From: Plakobranchus ocellatus | Taxonomy: Eukaryota > Mollusca > Gastropoda > Plakobranchidae | DNA: 26,708 nt | NCBI GenBank assembly: GCA_019648995.1 | Contig: BLXT01004553.1 | Span: 840,927-867,634 of the forward strand | Direction: 5' to 3' | Shown here: positions 17,801 through 26,708 of the stretch, one piece after another | Layout of the letters: each line of letters starts with the position of its first letter | How positions within the stretch are numbered: position 1 is the first letter of the stretch | Translations under genes and position numbers: made by a program | The notes under the pieces: model-generated | The model's database searches: none | What the model saw: only the letters and a program-made list of their open reading frames with translations | Told to the model about the DNA's origin: nothing

Positions 17801-20800
17801 CTTTTTATTCATTATTCTAAAACTTTTCATTTTCTTTTATTGATGAAAGTGTATTTTTATTTTCAGTTTCCAGATGTGGGTAATGCCTTTTCTTCTAGCC
17901 AATGCTTTGATTCTTATTCTGATGTTCATTGCTTGCTGCATCATGAGCGTTGGTATCAAGACTACATGTGACAGTTTTCTCAAAGGCAAAGATAAAGGGA
18001 ACAAGATAGAAAAGTATGATACTTTTCAAAATATGATTAGTTATGGCAGTGTTTGTGAATGGCTCTGTAGTTTTTCTTTCCTTTAAAACCATAGTTTGTG
18101 GTGCAATGCACCTCTTTTAGAAGACTGCTAAATAGCAAAATTCTCCTTAGAACTTAGTTCTGAGAATGGGAAAGCCATAAGAATTATAAAAAATTTTTTG
18201 ATATTTTTGCTTGTACACCTCTCAGACTCAAGAGCAATCTTTGATCAATAGGTGATCAGAAGAACTAAGTGTAAACATATATGAGACATTCAGGATTTGC
18301 ATAGGGTTAAAGAGGGAGAGGAGAGATGCAGCACTGCTTAGGCAAAGAGGCTTCTTGAAAAATAAAGCCTGGTACCTGAAAGATTCAAGGAGTAGATTTT
18401 ACTATCTACAGGTTCCTGCCAGCCTATTCATGCATGAAGTCTCCAAAAAAATTGTTTTTTTCATTACATTCAATTTGATATGTTGGCCGTCTGTCTTTGA
18501 GATGTTACAGCACCTCTTCATCATTTAACTTATAATGAATGCATCATATTATCCAGTCATCAGGAAAGAGAAATGAGGTTGTGGGTGGATAGAAACAGAA
18601 TCGATCATCTCTACCTTTTGTATTTATAAGCAACCGTAGGCTACTTTTGGTATCAGGCCCTCAATAAGTGAAGAGATGTTTGAATACTTTATTTGTTTCA
18701 CTAGCCATCTGCTCAATAGAGATGAAACTGATCATCAAATTTATAGATTATGTATCTCATCAACCATTATCACAGGCAGCAAATGAGGAGAAGCGTAAGG
18801 AGAGAAAGGCCTAGCCGCACTTGCTTCATGGGCTGCCACTGATGCTAGGTTCATTAAGCAGATTAAGTGGCCTCTTATCATGTCTATTGCAGTGTGTGAT
18901 TTTGCAAAAATAGAACAAGGTTAAGGTGAATGTGGGCTTTTGATTTTTCATAGAGCTGCCCTAGCCAAATGAACAGTCCATAGAATTAACTCTGACAATG
19001 CTGTGACAGAGAAGGCTTAGTTTGGGCCTAGAACCAGCGCTCATTTATTTTCATTTGGTTAAAAAAAAAATATTATTTTACCTGTTAATGCAAATATTTG
19101 TTGGTTCTATGGCATGGACTTTATGATGAATATTCAAATTATTAAATAGGCTTTTGCTCATGGTTTTTGAGGTAATTATATAATTGTGTAAAGAAACCCC
19201 TTGAATGTTAAGTATTTCCTTTTTTCTGTATCTTGAGTGAGTTCTATGATGATATGACTGCATTTTTCCTCTTCCATGTATATAATCTTGTAGGAAATGT
19301 TGAAATAGGTGATGCTTTCAAGATAAATCTCTTTCTTTAGTTTTAACCCTGTTCTAAGGTAAAATACAATTCAAGGGCTTCAGGTAGTATTATTTTTGTA
19401 TAAAGTAAATAAGCTTTGAGAAATATAAATAATTCGTTGCATCTATGTGTACAGACAAACATCAGTACACTGAGTAAAAAATTTAATATTCCTCCAACAA
19501 AGCACTTTTCAATGGTTGCCTCACCATAACTAATCTGAAATACTAATTTTTCAGCCATGCAAAGCATTTGAATAAATCAGAAAATACACAGCTTATTCAA
19601 ATAATTAACATCTCCTCCTTTCATTACCAACAAAGGAGCAGATCTAGGGACGGTCAGCTTCACTTTGTTATGCCTGGATGTGCATCAGCAGTAATGAATT
19701 ATAACACAATAATTGATGCTTTCCCCTGTTGTACCATCACATAGAATGTTTATCAGTATTATTTTGAAAGCCGTCTTGCCCTTTCCAAACTAGACAAGTA
19801 AACAGGCTTTGTCTGAAGGATCAGTTGGCTTGCTCTCACACACAGGGCACCGCATAACTGGTGTAAGAAGTGCACATATTTTAGAATAATTTGATGGGTT
19901 GTGCTATTGTCAAAAGAATGATTGGGAATATGAAAAGTCCAATGAATCAGCACTGAAAGAAGCTAATCTTCAGTAATCATGAGATGCAACTACAATTTTG
20001 GGACATATTTGCCACCACAGAGGTTTAGAATACTTTGCAGAAAGAGGGAGAAAAAGTCCAATGAATCAGACTGAGAGAAACTAATCTTGAGCAATCATGA
20101 GATGCAACTACAATTTCGGGACACATGTGCCATCACAGAGTTTAAGAATACTTTGCATTCATAGAAAAGATTGAAGGCTAACGCAGAAAGGTGGAGAAAA
20201 AGTGACTTTATTATCAAAGAGTGTTAACTCATGGGCAGTAGATAATGGTAGCAGCAGCAACTGTATCAGGTTTGCTGAGAACAGATCAAATGGAGGAAGA
20301 TGATTGCCATATAGGTCATCTAAAGAAGAAGACCATTTTCAAGAACAGGGTTTCTAAACAAATGTTATCTCATGCAGGTGCTTATAATCTGCGGCTTATC
20401 ATAATCTGCTGACATATGTTACATTTTTTTTTTTCAAGATTTTATTGTTCTCTTACAAAATTGTAATCATAAATAAGAATATTGTTGTGCTTTAACTGCA
20501 AGTGCTTTTTGATATATTTGTAATTGTTTTTTAAAATTTTGCCGATGATTAATTAAATTTGCAAATTTAAAAAAAAATTAATTTTGAACACCTGCACAAT
20601 ATATTCCTAGGTCTATTCCTAAACTCATTTTATCAATAAAATGTCCCATTGTGATGATGTTACAAATTGATATTTAATATTTCATTAATTGAATAGCACA
20701 TTCCTTTTTAAAAATACTAATATTAAAAAAAAGACACCCTGTTTCTTTGATGAGGACTACTTGGAAATGTAAACTCACGATGTAAGAGTTAAATAAAATA

Positions 20801-21998
20801 AAAGCAAGTAAAAATTCTTTTCCTTTTCTTGTTTTTTTTTTACACACACACACACTAAAAGCCATAGCAAGCAAATCTGAGTTATTTTATTTCCTATCAA
20901 TATCATCTATTCAAAAACAGCTGCGCTGATGCTGCTACCAAATTTGATTGGAATGCTGGAAAAAAGACAGACTACAATTACTCCAATTTTTATTCATATT
21001 CCAAGACATCTGAGGTGTGTATTTTTTTTTTTTTTTTGCTTTATTTAATACAACAGTATATCATAATGACCACAACTTGACTCTTGATCTAGAGGAAATG
21101 ACTCTTGCAAAGTAAAATGTTTCTAATATGAAAAAAATGGGCATCTTCACTCAATTGTGTGTAAACTTGTGTATTTTAGAATTGTTTTCTGGCTAATCTT
21201 ATCTGTTTTTTCATGTAAAAATTGAATGTGATTTGCATAATCACTTGCTTTAAGTTAAACTCTAAAACTTCAGATATAAAATTATTGGAACTTTTAAAAA
21301 CTTTTCCTCCTTTTCATAAATGATTTGAAGGTAAAAATCTAAGTGACTTTATTAAAAAATTATTGGCTCTCCTGATAAATCAACTCGCAGTTTAATGAAT
21401 ATCCTTTGTTTGACCCAAAGGTGCCGTGAAGCTTTAGAGAGATAGAGAAAAATATGGTTGGCTGTATGTTTCTTAAGTTCATACTGTAAAGAAAAACAAC
21501 ATCGCAAAATGATTCTCTTATTGTCTGATGCAATGACATGAAGGCTCTTATAGTTGGGCTTGTGCTTTGAGAATCACCCATTTCTTTTCTACAGGAAAGT
21601 ATGTTCATTGTTAGAGCTGAATCATTTTTATTCCTCTAATTGAAGATACAAATTTTTGCTTATTCAAGTTCTGCAGCTTGATTTATATTATAGGACTTCT
21701 CCACAAACTAAGTTTATATTACAAAAGCAATGTTATGATTAATGAGAATTTGAGTTAGAAATTTGCATGCATCTGTTTTTCTCCCTTCCTTCTATTTGAA
21801 TTTCTTTTTATGTAGGTGGCAGGATGGATGACTTTTCTAATTTGGCTAGTGCAGATGGCTTTTGGTGTTTTAAGGTATGTCCGTAACAGACGGCAGAGAT
21901 CAGCAGATATGGGCTATGAAGATGAAGACACTCAAAGAAAATCGAGTTCTGGTCCCTCTGATTTGGAAAACTTTGCAGCGGCTAATCCTTCAGCTTAG
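14723..21998 (+). CDS. TMEM179B: TMEM179/TMEM179B-family four-pass membrane protein, complete, 5 exons
   Basis: Exons 14723-14821, 16038-16234, 17867-18013, 20921-21014 and 21816-21998 join in phase to 239 codons plus stop (720 bases). Human TMEM179B is about 219 and TMEM179 about 233 residues. Helices are at roughly 9-33, 67-91, 102-128 and 180-201. The two outer loops carry paired cysteines (Cys40/Cys64 and Cys133/Cys149) and sequons NAS (50) and NYS (167), suggesting disulphides and glycosylation. The pattern HCVLYTKFKW, VCNF, VGIKTTCDSF, NFYSYSKTSEVAGWMTF and a basic-acidic tail follows the family layout, with FYS...SWVNLVLW in TMEM179B being closest. Molecular function of the family is not established. 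The ATG has A at -3 and G at +4, and no earlier in-frame ATG is found. The paralogue assignment (179B over 179) is from memory and less sure than the family. Confidence 0.88.
14822..16037 (+). other. TMEM179B intron 1
   Basis: AT-rich, with an (AT)n run near 15884-15900. An 86-codon open frame at 15148-15408 starts at TTG, resembles no known family and is judged chance. Confidence 0.75.
16038..16234 (+). CDS. TMEM179B: TMEM179B exon 2 (loop 1, helix 2)
   Basis: Residues 34-98. It includes the first outer loop with Cys40, NAS sequon 50-52 and Cys64, then helix 2 (PVLTAVFCCILYCAAVG). Acceptor tgtttcag, donor GG|gtaaga. Confidence 0.92.
16235..17866 (+). other. TMEM179B intron 2
   Basis: AT-rich intron of 1.6 kb. 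A lysine-rich open frame at 17239-17445 has no ATG start and no splice support. No repeat was recognised. Confidence 0.75.
17867..18013 (+). CDS. TMEM179B: TMEM179B exon 3 (helix 3)
   Basis: Residues 100-147. Helix 3 runs MPFLLANALILILMFIACC, then SVGIKTTCDSF and a charged linker. Acceptor ttttcag, donor AA|gtatga, phase 2. Confidence 0.9.
19933..20157. repeat. Two-copy tandem repeat, period about 119 bases
   Basis: Copies at 19933-20039 and 20052-20157 share AAAAGTCCAATGAATCAG, AAACTAATCTT-type, CATGAGATGCAACTACAATT and AATACTTTGCA in order. A partial third hit (GGAGAAAAAGT) follows near 20190. Confidence 0.85.
20841..20855. repeat. Short (CA)n microsatellite
   Basis: About seven ACs directly after a T run, in TMEM179B intron 3 about 65 bases upstream of the exon 4 acceptor. 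Confidence 0.85.
20921..21014 (+). CDS. TMEM179B: TMEM179B exon 4 (loop 2)
   Basis: Residues 148-179, with Cys149, NYS sequon at 167 and NFYSYSKTSE just before helix 4. Acceptor caaaaacag has a poor pyrimidine tract. Donor GAG|gtgtgt is weak but is followed at once by a 16-base T run. Confidence 0.85.
21015..21815 (+). other. TMEM179B intron 4
   Basis: An 801-base intron that starts with gtgtgta and a 16-base T run at 21022-21037. No repeat or other exon was recognised. Confidence 0.8.
21816..21998 (+). CDS. TMEM179B: TMEM179B exon 5 (helix 4, tail, stop)
   Basis: Residues 180-239. Helix 4 is VAGWMTFLIWLVQMAFGVL, then RYVRNRRQR and an acidic/serine-rich tail ending AANPSA, stop TAG at 21996-21998. 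Acceptor tttatgtag. Confidence 0.92.
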   Translation: MAGWMTFLIWLVQMAFGVLRYVRNRRQRSADMGYEDEDTQRKSSSGPSDLENFAAANPSA

Positions 21999-22032
21999 AA
22001 AAGTGATTTTGGCTGAGGCGATTCATTTAGGA

Positions 22033-22038
22033 AATAAA
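22033..22038 (+). terminator. Candidate proximal polyadenylation signal
   Basis: AATAAA 35 bases after the TMEM179B stop, followed by ATGCTTGTGCCG and a second TGCTTGTGTC, which is GT-rich as expected of a downstream element. Confidence 0.35.
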
Positions 22039-25000
22039 ATGCTTGTGCCGACATCTTAATTTAAAATTATGCTTGTGTCAAAAAGAAAATAACAGCAACA
22101 AAAAAATCATGTGCAAGCAAAAAATTGACTTCCTCTTTATATATAATTTCTAATGTTTGATTATTTTGGTGGAGGCAAAAAATGTTATTTAAATGTGCCT
22201 TATTAAATATTCCTAAGTTTGGAAAAAATTTTTTGACTTGTCTTGATAGAAATTAAATGAGGTAGTGCTCATGAGGTCACTGTTATTAGGAAAACTAAAT
22301 GCTGTTTCAAGAGTCCTTTAACTGGCATAAAGGACTTGATTATCTCACCCTCAGTAGGGAAATAGAAACATAGGCAGATGCATGCACAGTTGGAGAAAAG
22401 TTGAACAAGATGTATGGATAAAGCCTAAGTCAATATCAACTTCTTGAGAGCATCTAAGTTGGGAGATGGGTGGCAAAAAAGTGATCACCAATGTCCTTTA
22501 AAAACAATTACATGTCAATGTGAATTTAGTTTATATTTTAAAATATACAGGTGGGAACTAGTTGTAGAGAAAATGCATATTTACACTCTATGGGATTAAA
22601 CTTCTCATAAACTTAAATATAATTTTCAGATAAAGCATCTAATTCATTGCTCTTTCAAATTGAGTTGAACAAAATTCATTTTATATTTAAATAATAACAG
22701 TATTTATTCTCAAATGAAATTGAGCAACTTTTGATAAGCAACTTTTAAGTTCTAAAAATAAAAGCTAAAAACAAAATGAAACTCGCACTTGATTCTAGTG
22801 GATACTGCTCGTAAAATTGTTTCTTTATGACTTTTATTGTTTATATCCTCAGATTATATTCTGTTTTTGCTTTCTAATTTTTGAGAGCCATATTTAAACC
22901 ATATTATGTCAAAATGTCAGTCTATGCTTAGCTTAGTTTTGCAGATCACCTAAACCTGCCACATGCATTAACACTTTGCCTTATTGCACATTTAAGTAAA
23001 ATACTTTATATTTTCATATAGCTGATTTTTATACTGTAGGTAACCATTAAAATGGACCTGTGTCCATGTTTTATGTTCCGTTGTAATATCATGTCATGTT
23101 AAAAGACTGCTTTTGAGAGAAAAGTATGTTGTGAGTGCCACAGTAAACACAACAGCTGCATTTTTTTTCATTATTCTCTGTTAAACTTGGCATTTTTAGA
23201 ACGTTTTTTAGGAAATAAGGACAATTAAAAGCAACTCTTACTGATTGTATCTCCATTCCGCCACTTCCCTTTTCCTTATTTGCCCTCCTTTTTTTTTTTT
23301 TCTTCCCTTCACCCCTTACCCTCCTCCCCGCCGGTCTGTAATTTTTCAGTCTAGTATTACTTTTTTGGTTATGGGCCAACTTACTAATTAGATGTAGTGA
23401 CCTTACAACTTATTAATGAGTATTGAATGGATCTATGCTGAGAATCTGTTTCCCAACAATTTGCATATTGAAGAAACACTTATTAATTGTACTTTGGTAT
23501 TTTGATAACCAAATATATGGAGGGAAAAAAAATTTAAGTTTTTTGAAAGTGAATTGATTTTTAATGCATAATAATAATAAAAAAAAAGGCACCAACAAAA
23601 ACTTTTCAAAGTTATAAGTTGAAAGATACATTTACTTTCAGTGTATTCTTTGATTATACATAACAATCATGATTAAATTGCTAAAAAGAAAATAAACATT
23701 CCATATCAATGGCAAAACAATATGGTTTAGTTGACAGCTACCCTAAAAAGCATTTCCTTTCAGTCTATCTAGGCCCTTCTATAGACTATTTACACGTAAA
23801 CTTTTTTTTTAAGCATTCACAAAAAAGTTTTTGATGTACTTAAAATTTTCACGAAAACTACAGTCAGTACTTATATATACTTCCAGTTGGTGCCAAAGTT
23901 TTATTTCATTCTATTTACACAGTTTAAAATTATTTATGTTGTAATTAACTTGTGAATGTAAATCAAATATTTGTTATACATGGCATTAGCTTTAATCTAT
24001 TGAATTATTTTCTGCTTGGTTTGTGGAGCAGTGTTTTCACCCTGTGCAGTGAATAATTTTTGAATGTATGTCACTACTGAATTGTCTGTGTTTTTCTTAT
24101 GTACTTAAAATTTGGTATCAGTGAAAGCTCAAATGGATCATATAATTTATTAGACTTCTTTGTGTATCAAACCCATATGATCCGCCCACCCCCTCTATTT
24201 TTTTTCTTGTGAGACATTAAACATAAATGTTTTAACCAAAAATGTCTCATGTGAAGACCTTGTCTGAAAATTTACTACTTTTCAACACCACCAAAGGAAA
24301 CTTTTATGAGACTGTCAATGTTTTTAAAATCCCACCTTAAAAAAAAAAAATCAAATGTATTATGTCATGGAACTAGTCTTTATCAATAACATATTGTCTT
24401 TTTTTTAGAAATCTTGAAGTTTTTTTTTTTGTTATAATGTAATGCAAAAGTTGTTTCTTTTTTGTTTATAAAAAAGTTATAAAATAAAAAATTTTCTTTG
24501 CTGGTCATAATTGTCTAAGCAGAGCAATTTTTTTCCCCACCACATCGGATTATCAACAAAAGCATAAAAAAATGAGCTTATTTTACATCTTTTTTGTTAG
24601 ATATGGGGAAAAGAATGATGAGACTGAGCCAGCTATTAGCATTTCCCTATAGTGTTTTTTTTTTTTTTTCAATGCCTTGTGTTTCATATAAAACTATTCT
24701 AATTTTTAAAAATTCAAGCTGTAATTAATCAAGAGATTTATTTTGGAAATGCTTGAAAGCACCACAGATGTAACTTCAAATTTTTACTGATTCGAAACAA
24801 AAAAACGTTACTTACGCAGGAAATAATACCTTTATTCTTTCTTTTGTTTTTGTCATTGTTCATATTTAGATTAACCATCAGAATTTATTGCATTCCACTG
24901 ACTGATGCATTTTATCTTTTCTAGTCATTTTGGTTTCAATGATTGTTTTACTTCTGAGAGTTACGGTTCAATGATTTATATTTTAATTTATTTGAATTTT

Positions 25001-25735
25001 TTTCATAATAATAGAATATTATGGAGTGTTTTTTTCCATTTGATTTTGCACCTGCTTTAAATCTAGTCATTTTGTTGAGCAATTATTTAAATTAAGAAGT
25101 TTGCATGTGATCTGGTGTTTAAGGCTTTATTTTTATTACATGAGATTATAAATATTTTCCACAATTTTGAAAAAATGTGAATGAGATTACAACTTTAATT
25201 TTTGTGGATTAAATTCTATTCTGGCATTTCTCTTTCCATTGATTTGATTCTTTTTTATGTTCCCACAAATGTGTTCAAGATAAGCATTCTTTAGTTATAA
25301 CTGGAAACAAATAATTAACAATACATCAAATGTTCATTTTAAGGAAAATGTTATACTCCCATTGTACATCTTAAAACAGATTTATGCTAAGCGTTTCTTT
25401 CAGTGGGATCAGATTTCAAAAAGGACATATTTTCCCAGTTTTACTTTCTAACATTTATATTTACAAATTATACAAATTATTATACAAATACCTTTATCCA
25501 AAGTAAATCCCCCCTTGGCTTTTTGAACGGTCTCTGTATTATTGTGTTAGCATTGCCTTCCATGCTATAATCAGTTTTTATAACTATCTGCCCAAGGAAT
25601 AATTTGCTCTTATGTCATATAGGCAAAAGAAATGCCTTGATACTGATGAATTATCTATGCATATATTTATAATGTACATTTAGAGTATATAGAATATTTA
25701 TAAACAGCAAAGTGCCTCTATATCACATGCACCTG

Positions 25736-25741
25736 AATAAA
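25736..25741 (+). terminator. Candidate distal polyadenylation signal
   Basis: AATAAA followed within about 30 bases by a T-rich stretch with TTTTTTTGTATC, a reasonable downstream element. It would give a 3.7 kb 3' UTR if used by TMEM179B. Confidence 0.35.
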
Positions 25742-25760
25742 ATGATATCTTTATTAATTT

Positions 25761-26340
25761 GCCATTTTTTTGTATCTTTCTTTTATTTTCATTTTGTTTA
25801 AAACAAGGCATTCATTTGCCATATATATAGAGAGAGATGGTTTGCCAAATGCAACACATAATGTTTTGTTGCCCATATAATATTTTTCTTTAAAAATCAT
25901 AGAGTATTTAAGGCAAATTATAGCTCCATGCAAAGCACCTAGAGCCACAGAAAACATGAAACAGTCTGAGGGTTTATGTTACGGCAGCCTCACTTTAAGT
26001 AGGTCTACAATGCATGTACTAATGCCTAGAGTGCATTACAGCAAAAACTTAGAAATATTAAAATCCCAATTTGGCTTTGTCCCTGATTGATAGAAATGAT
26101 AAACGTACTAGCATGCCATTTTTTTTTTTACATATCCATGTTTAGTTGGGTTTCTTTGAGTAAGATGTAAAGGAACAGAAAACTTTTTTTTTTACTCTTA
26201 TAAAAGTGAAATAGACATGAAAGAGACGATGGAATCGTATTTGGCGAAGCAGCAGCAAAAACTCTAGGTAGCAGGGGCCCAATTTTAGATAGAATAGTTG
26301 TTGTAGTTGTAGTAAACTGGTGGCAAAACCTTTAAATCTA
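25761..26340. other. No gene recognised
   Basis: AT-rich flank with a short ATATATAGAGAGAGA patch near 25820. An open frame on the minus strand at 25754-25957 has no family resemblance. Confidence 0.6.
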
Positions 26341-26520
26341 CTAGGCCTACATGGTCCAACATCGGATCGTGAGGAATAAGATTAAGAAATAGAAAAGTTT
26401 TATGAGAAAAGGATAGAAAAATTACAAAGGCTTAGCTTAAATCCCAGGACACCACAATAATAATTGGAGATTTCAATGCAAATATGTTGGGAATAAAAGG
26501 TAGAAATAGAAGTGGTTGTT
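26341..26520 (+). mobile_element. Decayed LINE retrotransposon endonuclease fragment
   Basis: The plus strand reads GLHGPTSDREE, then after stops EIEKFYEKRIEKLQRL, and in the next frame TIIIGDFNANM followed by NRSGC. This matches the order of the endonuclease/exonuclease/phosphatase domain of LINE (RTE/CR1-like) proteins: a TSD..EEIEEFYE helix, then the IIxGDFNA active-site strand. At least two stops and one frameshift show it is dead. Edges are uncertain and both ends run into unrecognised sequence or microsatellite. Confidence 0.6.
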
Positions 26521-26602
26521 AAACCCAATGATATCGGTGCCATGACAATCACAAAATATAATATACTTGGAACCAAACCTGTCCTAGGCGGTAAATGATA
26601 TG

Positions 26603-26619
26603 ATATATATATATATATA
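26603..26619. repeat. (AT)n microsatellite
   Basis: About eight AT units, joined directly to the (GA)n tract to its right. Confidence 0.95.
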
Positions 26620-26620
26620 C

Positions 26621-26624
26621 AGAA

Positions 26625-26708
<84 letters not shown>
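26621..26708. repeat. (GA)n microsatellite running off the right edge
   Basis: Almost pure GA for 88 bases with small interruptions (AAA near 26649, CA at 26658). Its full length is unknown because it reaches the window end. Confidence 0.97.

Larger units (their letters stand above)
18014..20920 (+). other. TMEM179B intron 3
   Basis: At 2.9 kb this is the longest intron of the gene. The part 18290-20350 is less AT-rich than the rest and may be decayed transposon sequence, but I could not assign a family. It contains the tandem duplication at 19933-20157. Confidence 0.7.
21999..25760 (+). other. Probable long 3' UTR / 3' flank of TMEM179B
   Basis: About 3.7 kb of T-rich sequence with many ATTTA pentamers and no convincing exon on either strand. 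AATAAA hexamers occur at 22033-22038 (35 bases after the stop) and, in a better position before a T-rich stretch, at 25736-25741, with others between. Which one is used cannot be told from sequence. A pyrimidine-rich stretch lies at 23249-23333. Confidence 0.45.

Noticed and set aside
18290..19050. Stretch of more balanced base composition, considered as a decayed retrotransposon coding region.
   Set aside because: Translation in the frames I read gave no recognisable reverse transcriptase, integrase or recombinase motif; left as unassigned intron sequence.
23089..23379. Minus-strand 96-codon frame with a basic GKKKKKRR run.
   Set aside because: It is the reverse complement of the pyrimidine tract at 23249-23333; the basic run is a composition artefact.
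1..26708. CRISPR array, tRNA, rRNA, bacterial operon or viral genome signals.
   Set aside because: No evenly spaced direct repeats, tRNA B-box-like GGTTCGAATCC or long intronless ORFs were seen; everything fits an intron-rich animal locus.

Overview
This is an AT-rich (roughly two-thirds A+T or more) animal nuclear window with short exons, GT..AG introns, many homopolymer runs and microsatellites, and one run of Ns. Recurrent palindromic TCTAGATCTAGA clusters and the character of the two proteins suggest a mollusc, most likely a heterobranch freshwater snail (Biomphalaria/Bulinus-like). That assignment is inference. No bacterial-type operon, CRISPR array, rRNA or tRNA was seen.

Two protein-coding genes fill most of the window and are arranged head to head. 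On the minus strand (12272 down to 579, continuing off the left edge) is the 5' part of a SLC30A6 (ZnT6) zinc-transporter gene. I rebuilt eleven coding exons whose reading phases all match and which give 283 residues: the N-terminus and all six membrane helices. The C-terminal cytosolic domain lies to the left of the window. On the plus strand (14723 to 21998) is a complete five-exon gene for a four-pass membrane protein of the TMEM179/TMEM179B family, 239 residues. Their start codons are about 2.45 kb apart. The DNA between them holds a CpG-richer patch with a GC box and several TCTAGATC palindrome clusters, so it probably carries both promoters.

Introns hold most of the remaining structure. 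Intron 9 of the zinc-transporter gene carries a 1.1 kb element with near-perfect 32-bp terminal inverted repeats and an internal duplication. Intron 8 carries a CT/GA microsatellite just upstream of a 3' splice site. Intron 1 carries two adjacent copies of a ~450-bp MITE-like element, the second interrupted by the assembly gap. TMEM179B intron 3 has a ~119-bp tandem duplication.

Right of the TMEM179B stop codon there are about 3.7 kb of T-rich DNA without convincing exons, probably a long 3' UTR or 3' flank. Near the right edge is a decayed LINE endonuclease fragment, then (AT)n and a long (GA)n microsatellite running off the window. Apart from these genes and repeats I found no sign of a new multi-gene system. 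The more unusual points are a substituted residue in the zinc transporter's fifth helix, a candidate alternative last exon, and the tandem MITE pair.
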